Source: an uncultured Bacteroidales bacterium (GTDB lineage: Bacteria; Bacteroidota; Bacteroidia; Bacteroidales; Paludibacteraceae). From it: DNA of 24,417 bases. This document shows positions 1 through 7,350 of the stretch, one piece after another; within the stretch, counting starts at the first letter, position 1, and the number at the start of each line of letters is the position of its first letter. Location of the stretch: contig CALGHE010000125.1 in assembly GCA_937915765.1 (NCBI GenBank), positions 1 through 24,417 of the forward strand, read 5' to 3'. The notes under the pieces are model-generated. The model worked only from the letters and a program-made list of their open reading frames with translations. It did no database searches and was not told where the DNA came from. A program made the position numbers and the translations under genes.

Positions 1-193
1 TCGATATTGGTTATGGACGAGCAACCTGAGAAAGCGTACTCTCCAATCTCTGTTATTCCTTCTGGGATATCGATATTGGTTATGGACGAGCAACCTGAGA
101 AAGCGTACTCTCCAATCTCTGTTATTCCTTCTGGGATATCGATATTGGTTATGGACGAGCAACCTGAGAAAGCGTACTCTCCAATCTCTGTTA
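1..193 (-). repeat. 69-bp near-perfect tandem repeats inside the LRR gene
   Basis: Copies start at 1, 70 and 139. The first two are identical over all 69 bases; the third is identical for its first 55 bases (to 193) and then diverges. Each unit equals one 23-residue leucine-rich repeat. Older repeats upstream in the gene (about 200-480) keep the amino-acid pattern but differ in DNA, so these copies arose recently or were homogenised. The array continues past the left edge, so its total length is unknown. Confidence 0.95.
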
Positions 194-695
194 CACTTTC
201 TGGTATTGTGATGCTGGTTAAACTTTTACAATCTTTGAAAGCTTCCGAGCTAATCGAACTTACACTTTCGGGAATTGTTACGCTCGTTAAAGAAGAACAT
301 CCAGAGAAAGCAGATCCGCTAATCGAGTACAGACCTTCAGGGATTGTCACGCTGGTCAAGGATGAACACTCTTTAAAAACACCAATTCCAAGCCACATTA
401 AACCATCTGGAATTACAACACTTGTAAGAGATTTGCAACGAAGGAAAGCATATTCTTTAATATCATATACTCTATACTCCTCTCCCTCATAAGTTACGGT
501 CGCCGGTATGACAATATCGCCTGAATACTCATCCTCATAAGAGTTATAACTATCACCCCTGTAAGTCACTGTGGCTAATTTCCTTACCGGATCAAAATCA
601 TAATAGATTCCGTCCACTTCCGTGTCTGATGCCATTGCTCTGAATGCGGTCAGCAATATGGCAATGAAAAACGTTGAAAAATTTCTTAAATTCAT
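1..695 (-). CDS. BspA-type leucine-rich repeat surface protein, 3' end outside window
   Basis: The minus strand reads open from an ATG at 695 to the left edge (231 full codons), so the C-terminus is missing. The first ~22 residues form a signal peptide (basic start, hydrophobic core FFIAILLTAF, then RAMA before SDTEVDG). After a ~50-residue N-terminal segment come 23-residue leucine-rich repeats of the BspA / Treponema pallidum type, with the pattern IPESVTEIGEYAFSGCSSIT. Such proteins are surface or secreted and often bind host or partner proteins; that role here is inference. At least six repeats are visible, and the last ones are nearly identical at DNA level. Whether it ends in a T9SS or other anchoring signal cannot be seen. 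A good Bacteroidota promoter lies upstream at 772-804. Family assignment is confident; the ligand is unknown. Confidence 0.9.
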   Translation of the reverse strand, partial: MNLRNFSTFFIAILLTAFRAMASDTEVDGIYYDFDPVRKLATVTYRGDSYNSYEDEYSGDIVIPATVTYEGEEYRVYDIKEYAFLRCKSLTSVVIPDGLMWLGIGVFKECSSLTSVTIPEGLYSISGSAFSGCSSLTSVTIPESVSSISSEAFKDCKSLTSITIPESVTEIGEYAFSGCSSITNIDIPEGITEIGEYAFSGCSSITNIDIPEGITEIGEYAFSGCSSITNI

Positions 696-771
696 ATATA
701 GATTCTTTTTTACACTAGCAAGCAAACTGAACTTCGTTACGGCCACTGCTAAAACGTTTAATTTTTTTTTG

Positions 772-804
772 CAAAGGTAATGCAAATCTCCTGACAAAAA
801 CAAA
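772..804 (-). promoter_or_regulatory. putative Bacteroidota promoter for the LRR gene
   Basis: On the minus strand the -33 box TTTG (801-804) is followed after 21 bases by the -7 box TACCTTTG (772-779), a full match to TAnnTTTG. Transcription would start near 765, giving a leader of about 70 bases before the ATG at 695. Based on consensus match only. Confidence 0.55.
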
Positions 805-1096
805 CAGTTAAGCATCTTTTTTTGCACATATGACAGGTAATTTATTAACAATCAATTATTTATAAATCTACATTTTATTTCCCTGATTTACAAATATTTA
901 ATTATAGGCAACTTCTTGTTTCGGATGCTTTTGAATTCATTTTGCTTATCTTGTTCATATTCACCCAGTCTCGATGCCGTTCCGCTTTTACACAAATAAA
1001 AAACAACACGGGCAAGACCACTTAAATCACCTTGACTAAATTTAACAGTCGCAAAAAATTGTTTATAAAATTTAATCTAAATTCTAATTAAAAAAT

Positions 1097-1104
1097 TAAT
1101 TTTG
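1097..1104 (+). promoter_or_regulatory. putative -7 box for the TPR gene
   Basis: TAATTTTG matches the Bacteroidota -7 consensus TAnnTTTG and lies 17 bases before the ATG at 1122, implying a very short leader. The -33 element is poor: only TTTA at 1071-1074 lies at a roughly suitable distance (22 bases). Weak to moderate support. Confidence 0.35.
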
Positions 1105-1121
1105 CGTATTAACTTTACAAG

Positions 1122-3329
1122 ATGACACATAAAGAGATTATTTCGACATACAGAGAGATTTGCAATCTCATCCTGAACAGACAGATAAAGTCTTCGTTTG
1201 ACAAACTTGACGTGCTTGTGTCGAGCCTGCAGAACGGCGCATGGGCTGACCGCAAAGAGGAGCTTGAGACCAACTATAAATTCATGCTGCAATACACTGC
1301 CAACGGAGTTTCCGACCCTCAGCAAGAGAGCATATACGCAAGTATCCAGCTGCAAGCTCTGGACTTGGCAGACTGCGTGACCGACGCGCTTCTGGAACGC
1401 GACTCGTCCAATTTCGTATATTCACAGAAACGAATATTCTGCATAAACAACCAGCCCGACATAGAGTCCATAATAAAAGAGCTGGAGAGCTTTCATCTGA
1501 ACGAGTCGCTCGCCGACCTGCTTCAGGAGAGCCAGATTGCAAGCAACGAAGACTACTGCAAGAACCACGACAGGCTTCTGTCCGGCACGTTCAACAGGCT
1601 TTGGCTCACGTCCAAATACAAGTCAGACGAGACAGAACTGTGCAGAAGGCTTTTTGAAAGCCCGTCTTTTGACGTCACAGACAAATGCGTGCTGGTATCC
1701 TCCGTGACGTTGGGGCTGATGCAGATGTTCGACGAGGCGAAATTCAACATCCTTTTCAAAGCCTTCGCCGACAGCGACGCGCTAATTAGGCAGAGGGCGC
1801 TGGTCGGAATACTTCTCTGCATGTACATCTATCAGAAACGCCTTGAATTATACCCAAATGTAACGGGACAGTTCAACTGCATACTTTCAGACAAGTCAAA
1901 CGTTGACAATGTAAAAAACACTGTCATACAAATAATAAGGAGCAAAGAGACAGAAGGGCTAACGAAAAAGATCAAAGAGGAGTTCATTCCAGACATGATG
2001 AAGGTCAGCCCAATAATTCAGGAGAAAATAAATCTGAAGGACCTGATGGACGAGTCTCTTTTTGTAGATAAGAACCCAGAATGGGAAGAGTTGTTTGACA
2101 AGAACGGAATCACAGACAAAATCAACCAGTTCACAGAGCTTCAGATAGAGGGGGCGGACGTGTTTTTAGGCACATTCTCTTCTATGAAGAACTACCCGTT
2201 CTTCTACGACATCTGCAATTGGTTCCTGCCGTTCAAACCGACACACTCCGCCGTCAAGGAGTTGTTCAAGGACAAGGAAATCGAAAACGCATTCATGCCG
2301 ATGATGCGGGCTTCTCTGCTCTGCAATTCGGACAAGTACTCCCTGATACTCAGCCTGCTTGAACTGCCGGCGTCTTACAAAGAGATGATGATGAAGTCGC
2401 TCAACATGCAGAAGGGGCAATTGGAAGACATGGCCGCAGACGACAAGATTTTGCAGAAGTTCAACAACGCAAACACAATCACAAACCAGTACGTGCAGGA
2501 CTTGTACCGATTCTTCAGGCTTCACAGCCGCAAAAAAGAGTTTTCCGACCCGTTCAAGCTATCTTTCAAGTTTCATAAGCTGCCGTCTTTCCAAAATATA
2601 GAAGACAGGGCTTCGGTAATACGCTTCTGGGGCGAATTCTTTTTCAGCAAGAACTTTTTTGAAGAGGCGCTTTCCGTATTCGAAGAGCTTAAAGAGGAGT
2701 TCCCGCTCGATGCCGAACTGCATCAGAAGACCGGATATTGCTACCAGCAGGCGCTTGAGTTCGAAAAGGCTGTAGAATGTTACAGACAAGCTTACTTGAT
2801 AAAGCCTGACAATATATGGAACTTGAAAAAAATAGCGTTCTGTTACAGGAAGCTTGGCGACTCGCAAAATGCGCTTAACGCCTATCTTGACGCGGAACAT
2901 ATCGAGCCGGACGACCTTTCGCTACAGCTAAACATCGGGCAATGCCACTTGGAACTGAAGCAATACGAAGAGGCCCTGTCGGTATTCTTCAAGATAGAGT
3001 ATCTGTCGCCAAACAACCCGAAAGTCAGACGCTCCATCGCCCTTTGCTCTTTCTTGACCGGCAAGGTGGAGCAGGCGAAAAAATATTACAACAAAATAGA
3101 AGATAAAACTTACAACGACTGGATAAGCATAGGACATACGGAACTTTGCCTGAACAACAGGAACGAAGCCGTGAACGCCTACGCGCAAAGCATGCGCATG
3201 CTTAACGGAAACACAGACAAATTTGACGAGATTTTCAGCTACGACAAAAAGTATCTGCTTCAAAACGGCGTGAATCCGGACGAGCTGCCGCTAATACTGG
3301 ACAAAGCCAGATATGAGGCGCAATGCTAA
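1122..3329 (+). CDS. TPR-repeat protein of unknown function (735 aa)
   Basis: The reading frame starts at the ATG at 1122 (MTHKEIIS) and ends with TAA at 3327-3329. There is no signal peptide or membrane segment, so the protein is probably cytoplasmic. Residues 1-480 are mostly helical and not recognised; 180-240 have a HEAT-like helical look. Residues ~498-700 hold five or so tetratricopeptide repeats with typical signatures, for example FFEEALSVFEELKEEFP, EFEKAVECYRQAYLIKP, DSQNALNAYLDAEHIEP and QYEEALSVFFKIEYLSP. TPR domains bind other proteins, so a scaffold or assembly role is likely but the partner is unknown. It is the only plus-strand gene, divergent from the LRR gene and convergent with the GH9 gene, so it is probably monocistronic. 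TPR assignment is sure; function is not inferred. Confidence 0.9.
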   Translation: MTHKEIISTYREICNLILNRQIKSSFDKLDVLVSSLQNGAWADRKEELETNYKFMLQYTANGVSDPQQESIYASIQLQALDLADCVTDALLERDSSNFVYSQKRIFCINNQPDIESIIKELESFHLNESLADLLQESQIASNEDYCKNHDRLLSGTFNRLWLTSKYKSDETELCRRLFESPSFDVTDKCVLVSSVTLGLMQMFDEAKFNILFKAFADSDALIRQRALVGILLCMYIYQKRLELYPNVTGQFNCILSDKSNVDNVKNTVIQIIRSKETEGLTKKIKEEFIPDMMKVSPIIQEKINLKDLMDESLFVDKNPEWEELFDKNGITDKINQFTELQIEGADVFLGTFSSMKNYPFFYDICNWFLPFKPTHSAVKELFKDKEIENAFMPMMRASLLCNSDKYSLILSLLELPASYKEMMMKSLNMQKGQLEDMAADDKILQKFNNANTITNQYVQDLYRFFRLHSRKKEFSDPFKLSFKFHKLPSFQNIEDRASVIRFWGEFFFSKNFFEEALSVFEELKEEFPLDAELHQKTGYCYQQALEFEKAVECYRQAYLIKPDNIWNLKKIAFCYRKLGDSQNALNAYLDAEHIEPDDLSLQLNIGQCHLELKQYEEALSVFFKIEYLSPNNPKVRRSIALCSFLTGKVEQAKKYYNKIEDKTYNDWISIGHTELCLNNRNEAVNAYAQSMRMLNGNTDKFDEIFSYDKKYLLQNGVNPDELPLILDKARYEAQC

Positions 3330-3445
3330 CGCGACTCATGCGATTCAGGACAAAGCTACACAACAGGCTTTGCGCTATTACTTTTTGCAGTTTTCAGGAA
3401 TTTTGTTTCGGAAGCCTGCTTTATACATAGCGCAGCCGGTTGGAT

Positions 3446-5155
3446 TTACTGAAATTTCACAAGATTCACAAGCCACACAAACGGAGCGTTCCAATTTATA
3501 GCAACTTCGTTAGTAGAATAGCTGCACGACTCGTCTAAGTACATACGAGCCGGATATACCAGCGACGGATAATTGGACTTGCCACAATCCATCACCTGAT
3601 TAGGGTTAGGCCCGCCAACAAGACAGCCCGGCACAGGCGCCTCTATACCATCTGAATAAGAACGGCGGTCGTGCAGATTCATCGGCGACTTGCTGCCGAA
3701 CCCGGTGACAAAACAATAATCCGTGGAGTTACGTCCCAGAAGATAGTCCAGACACGCCTGCGCTCCATCCTTGTACGACTCCTCGCCAAGACGGTCCCCG
3801 GCAACGCCAAGCAGGACTCCATTCATCGCAATTGTGCCGTTGCTACCCCAGTCAAACTTCTTTAAAGGAATCTTTCCTGCAGAATGATAATACTGTTTAT
3901 AAACAACATCCGAAAGGCTCTTGAACTTGCGTCTCACCTGGTCCTTTTCAACAAACTTCGGCAATCTTTCCAGATTAACAATCAGAGAAAGCAGACCAAG
4001 CCCGTTCACATTATTCCACGTCGGCGAGCTGAACTTAGAAAAAAAATCCAGCCTATCAGAAAACCGTTTCTCGCCCGTCGTTATCAAAAGTTCCGAAGCC
4101 GCCCAGAACACCTCATCTTTCATGTCGTTATCAACAAAGTCGCCGGTAGTCACATCTTTCGGATTCACAAAAGACACGTTCGGGTTCCTCTCCGCCCAGT
4201 CCCAAGCCCTAAGCGAAGCCTTCAGCAAAGTTTTCGAATAACCTTCGGTAATATCATCATAAGGCTTGAACACACGAGACGCCATGGCCGTCACCGCAGC
4301 AAAATCAAGAGCCGCAGAGGTAGATCGTCCAATCATAAACCTGTCCGCCTCATCCTCATGCGGCATCATCAAGTCAGAAAACCGCAACGTGGAGACTTTA
4401 AAATACACACTGCCGTCTAAAGGCTCCTGCATCGTCAGCAGCCAGTCAAGCTCCCACTTGAGTTCATTGAGAATATCAGGCAAAGAGTCTCCGCTCTCAG
4501 GGATATTCATACACTGTTTGTTGAAATGCTCAGGGAACATTTCGTAAGCCGCAATCAGCGAATGAGCCGAAAACGCCGCAGTCACCACATACTTGCTATA
4601 ATCACTGTCGTACCAACCTTTGGGCGAAGAAAGCACACTCTCCGCATGGCGATTCTCAGAACTGACCTCCCTATGCAAAAAAACCATAGTGTCCGGATGC
4701 CCCATAGGCCGCGAATAGTCAACACCCCTGAAAGTTGCATACTCAGGCTTAATTTCAGACGAAGCCCTCCACAAATAAAAAGCCTTCTGAGACCAAAAAG
4801 CAAGCGAGTCATAAACAGTTGAGTCCGAGACTACAAAAGTGTGCGACCGTTCGCCACCCGTCTGTATGTAGAACTTGCCTTTTCTGCTGAAATCTGAAAA
4901 ATCGACAAACTGCACAGTCTCGCCGGACGCGCTCCAACGGCGACCGACAGGCGCGTCCGCATCATACACAATCGCGTCAGTCTCCGCGCTTCTGATCAAG
5001 AACTCGTCCGCCTCAATGTCAGATAACATTGCGACTTTACGTCCGTCAACACAATACCCGACCTGATTCACATGGATAAAATTCTGAGCAAATGCGGTTT
5101 GAGCAAACGCAGTTCCCAAAACCATTATTATGGACAAAAAAAACCTCATAATCAT
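3446..5155 (-). CDS. glycoside hydrolase family 9 protein (cellulase-like), exported
   Basis: The 569-residue product begins with a signal peptide (hydrophobic core to ~20, cleavage likely in AFAQTAFAQN near residue 24). Translation may start at Met1 or Met3. Residues ~25-110 resemble the N-terminal Ig-like domain of GH9 enzymes (FIHVNQVGY, GKFYIQTG). The catalytic (alpha/alpha)6 barrel follows: SPKGWYDSDYSKY at 177-189 corresponds to the GGWYDAGDY motif, GFGSKSPMNLHDRRS at 485-499 to the substrate-binding His/Arg segment, and STNEVAINWNAP at 547-558 holds the predicted catalytic acid Glu550. GH9 enzymes invert beta-1,4-glucans such as cellulose or mixed-linkage glucan; the actual substrate is not readable. 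The DAGD motif is one residue short (D183-S-D185). No T9SS tail or carbohydrate-binding module is present, so a periplasmic or lipid-free secreted location is possible. Family assignment is strong. Confidence 0.92.
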   Translation of the reverse strand: MIMRFFLSIIMVLGTAFAQTAFAQNFIHVNQVGYCVDGRKVAMLSDIEADEFLIRSAETDAIVYDADAPVGRRWSASGETVQFVDFSDFSRKGKFYIQTGGERSHTFVVSDSTVYDSLAFWSQKAFYLWRASSEIKPEYATFRGVDYSRPMGHPDTMVFLHREVSSENRHAESVLSSPKGWYDSDYSKYVVTAAFSAHSLIAAYEMFPEHFNKQCMNIPESGDSLPDILNELKWELDWLLTMQEPLDGSVYFKVSTLRFSDLMMPHEDEADRFMIGRSTSAALDFAAVTAMASRVFKPYDDITEGYSKTLLKASLRAWDWAERNPNVSFVNPKDVTTGDFVDNDMKDEVFWAASELLITTGEKRFSDRLDFFSKFSSPTWNNVNGLGLLSLIVNLERLPKFVEKDQVRRKFKSLSDVVYKQYYHSAGKIPLKKFDWGSNGTIAMNGVLLGVAGDRLGEESYKDGAQACLDYLLGRNSTDYCFVTGFGSKSPMNLHDRRSYSDGIEAPVPGCLVGGPNPNQVMDCGKSNYPSLVYPARMYLDESCSYSTNEVAINWNAPFVWLVNLVKFQ

Positions 5156-5450
5156 TGAGCATTTAAGTTCAAAGTGCCAGAATCAGCAAACGTCCGAGCC
5201 TGTTTAAACGACCGCTGCAACAAAGCAATCCGCCAGCCCGAAAACCAACGCGTTACATTCAAGCAAGGCAACTTCTATAAATTAACCTTTGTCCACCATG
5301 CCGATATTTGTTCCGTCACGAAGCCAGAATCAAAATCAGCCCAAACAAAAGCATTTCAAGAGCTTTCGCCCTAATTTATAGAAGTTGCCCTAAATCTGAC
5401 ATACAATGAAGGGAAATGAAAATTATAAATTAACACTCAATCCCACAAAA
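5156..5450. other. gene-poor gap between GH9 and lepA
   Basis: This 295-base gap contains the inverted-repeat element at 5267-5389 and otherwise nothing recognised. No TAnnTTTG promoter box was found for the GH9 gene on the minus strand, and no convincing terminator with a T-run follows lepA. Confidence 0.5.
5267..5389. repeat. 123-bp element with perfect 18-bp terminal inverted repeats (MITE-like)
   Basis: The left arm, 5267-5284, is GGCAACTTCTATAAATTA; the right arm, 5372-5389, is its exact reverse complement. The 87-base interior encodes nothing recognisable. A perfect 18-bp inverted repeat at this spacing is unlikely by chance and resembles a miniature inverted-repeat transposable element or another intergenic repeat family. 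No flanking target-site duplication is visible (flanks AAGCAA and CTAAAT), so mobility is not proven. As RNA it could also fold into a long stem. Confidence 0.6.
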
Positions 5451-7238
5451 TCAATCCAATTTCAAAACCTCAAGAAAGGCCTTCTGAGGCACCTCAACCG
5501 AACCAATCTGCTTCATTCTCTTCTTACCCTTCTTCTGTTTCTCTAACAGTTTTCGCTTACGCGAGATGTCACCACCGTAACACTTTGCCGTCACGTCCTT
5601 GCGCACAGCCTTGATAGTCTCACGAGCGATTACCTTCGCTCCGATAGCCGCCTGAATAGCGACGTCAAACTGCTGTCTCGGAATGAGTTCCTTCAGCTTT
5701 TCGCACATTCTCTTGCCCAGCGTGTAGGCATTGTCGAAATGAGTCAAAGTAGAAAGAGCATCCACAGGCTCGCCATTGAGCAGCACGTCAAGTTTCACCA
5801 GCTTAGAGTCTCTCATCTCGCTCGGATGATAGTCAAAAGAGGCGTATCCCTTAGAAATACTCTTCAGCCTGTCGTAGAAGTCGAAAACGATTTCGCCAAG
5901 AGGCATGTTATAAATAAGCTCCACCCTATTGCCGGAAATATACTCCTGCCTTACCAATTCGCCACGTTTTCCGAGACACAGCGACATTATAGGACCGATA
6001 TAATCGGTAGTTGTGATGATAGACGCCCGGATATAAGGTTCCTCAATCCTGTCAATCATCGCAATATCAGGCAATCCGGACGGATTATGCACCTCAATCT
6101 TCTCGCCCTTCTTGGTATATACATTATAACGCACATTAGGCACGGTAGTTATCACGTCCATATCAAACTCACGGTCGAGGCGTTCCTGAATGATTTCCAT
6201 GTGAAGCATACCCAGGAAACCGCAGCGGAATCCGAAGCCGAGAGCAAGCGACGACTCAGCCTGGAAAGTCAGAGAAGCATCGTTAAGCTGCAATTTTTCC
6301 ATCGAGGCCCTCAAGTCCTCAAAATCCTCTGTGTCAATAGGATACACACCAGCAAAAACCATTGGCTTAACCTCCTCAAACCCTTCGATAGCCTTTTCAC
6401 AAGGATTATCCACATGAGTGATTGTATCACCAACCTTAACCTCTTTCGAGGTTTTTATACCCGAAATAATATAGCCCACATTACCAGCAGAGATAGCCGA
6501 ACGCGGTTCCATATCAAGTCTCAAGATACCAATTTCGTCCGCATCATAGTTTTTCTCCGTTGCGACGAACTTCACATGGTCGCCCGTCCTCATAGTTCCG
6601 TTCAGCACCTTAAAATATGCGATAATACCTCTGAACGGATTAAACACAGAGTCAAAAATAAGGCACTGCAGCGGCGCGTCAGGGTCTCCAACAGGCGGTT
6701 TTATGCGGTCCACTATGGCATGCAAAATATCCTCCACGCCCTCGCCAGTCTTTCCGCTTGCGCGAATAATCTCCTCGCGTTTGCAGCCGAGCAGTTCAAT
6801 AATCTGGTCCTCCACCTCGTCCGGCATAGCGCCCGGCAAGTCAATCTTGTTCATGACCGGGATTATCTCCAAGTCATGTTCCAGAGCCATGTAAAGATTA
6901 GAGATAGTCTGAGCCTGTATTCCCTGCGAAGCGTCAACAATCAGCAGCGCTCCCTCGCAAGCGGCGATAGAGCGCGAAACCTCATAGGAAAAATCGACGT
7001 GTCCCGGAGTATCAATCAAATTGAGAGTGAACTTCTCCCCTTTATACTGATAATCCATCTGAATAGCGTGGCTTTTAATCGTGATTCCACGCTCGCGCTC
7101 CAGATCCATATCGTCAAGCACCTGAGCCTGCAAATCCTTGCCCGTCACTGTTTTGGTAAATTCCAATAGACGGTCTGCCAAGGTACTTTTCCCATGGTCA
7201 ATATGAGCAATAATACAAAAATTGCGGATATTCTTCAT
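5451..7238 (-). CDS. lepA: elongation factor 4 (LepA), ribosomal back-translocase GTPase
   Basis: The 595-residue product has the usual LepA length. LepA is a ribosome-associated translational GTPase that affects translation initiation and elongation and ribosome maturation. The G domain shows the P-loop AHIDHGKS (11-18), the switch I segment RGITIKS (50-56), DTPGH (76-80) and NKID (130-133). Domains II and III follow (for example the segment GFGFRCGFLGMLHMEIIQER), and the LepA-specific C-terminal domain ends with the conserved region around CYGGDISRKRKLLEKQKKGK. There is no sign of truncation or frameshift. The ATG at 7238 gives the canonical start MKNIRNFCIIAHIDHGKST. The upstream beta-helix gene is cut off by the terminator at 7302-7335, so lepA should have its own promoter, although no TAnnTTTG box is obvious in the ~60 bases left. 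Confidence 0.98.
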   Translation of the reverse strand: MKNIRNFCIIAHIDHGKSTLADRLLEFTKTVTGKDLQAQVLDDMDLERERGITIKSHAIQMDYQYKGEKFTLNLIDTPGHVDFSYEVSRSIAACEGALLIVDASQGIQAQTISNLYMALEHDLEIIPVMNKIDLPGAMPDEVEDQIIELLGCKREEIIRASGKTGEGVEDILHAIVDRIKPPVGDPDAPLQCLIFDSVFNPFRGIIAYFKVLNGTMRTGDHVKFVATEKNYDADEIGILRLDMEPRSAISAGNVGYIISGIKTSKEVKVGDTITHVDNPCEKAIEGFEEVKPMVFAGVYPIDTEDFEDLRASMEKLQLNDASLTFQAESSLALGFGFRCGFLGMLHMEIIQERLDREFDMDVITTVPNVRYNVYTKKGEKIEVHNPSGLPDIAMIDRIEEPYIRASIITTTDYIGPIMSLCLGKRGELVRQEYISGNRVELIYNMPLGEIVFDFYDRLKSISKGYASFDYHPSEMRDSKLVKLDVLLNGEPVDALSTLTHFDNAYTLGKRMCEKLKELIPRQQFDVAIQAAIGAKVIARETIKAVRKDVTAKCYGGDISRKRKLLEKQKKGKKRMKQIGSVEVPQKAFLEVLKLD

Positions 7239-7301
7239 CTAAAACAAAAATTTGCGCGAAGATAATCAATAAGCATCAAAATTGCAACAGAGAAAAAACA
7301 A

Positions 7302-7335
7302 AAGAGGGGTTGTCCATAAACGGGCAGCCCCTCTT
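7302..7335 (-). terminator. rho-independent terminator after the beta-helix gene
   Basis: On the minus strand an 11-bp stem (arms 7325-7335 and 7302-7312, one G-T pair) closes a 12-base loop and is followed by a T-rich run (7291-7301, TTGTTTTTT). It lies 16 bases beyond the stop codon of the beta-helix gene and 64 bases before the lepA start. Confidence 0.85.
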
Positions 7336-7350
7336 ACGTTGTTCAGTCTG

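Larger units (their letters stand above)
696..1121. other. divergent intergenic region between the LRR and TPR genes
   Basis: This 426-base AT-rich gap separates the minus-strand LRR gene from the plus-strand TPR gene and carries a promoter candidate for each. No ORF with credible composition, no tRNA and no strong hairpin is visible between about 805 and 1070. Confidence 0.6.

Noticed and set aside
1..193. Regular repeats as a possible CRISPR array
   Set aside because: The 69-bp units abut directly with no spacers and are in frame with a leucine-rich repeat protein.
7..492. Plus-strand repetitive 161-residue ORF
   Set aside because: It is the antisense shadow of the LRR gene; the minus strand gives a signal peptide and canonical BspA repeats.
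907..916. GGCAACTTCT identical to the outer ten bases of the inverted-repeat element
   Set aside because: Only ten bases match and no second arm is nearby; could be chance or a decayed copy, not enough to call.
3313..3501. 62-residue plus-strand ORF
   Set aside because: Overlaps the ends of both the TPR and GH9 genes, has no RBS or family features.
5174..5374. 66-residue plus-strand ORF
   Set aside because: Its stop codon lies in the right arm of the inverted-repeat element and its sequence resembles no protein; probably chance.
5739..7169. 476-residue plus-strand ORF
   Set aside because: Lies opposite lepA, with composition typical of an antisense frame (rich in His, Arg and Asn) and no recognisable domain.
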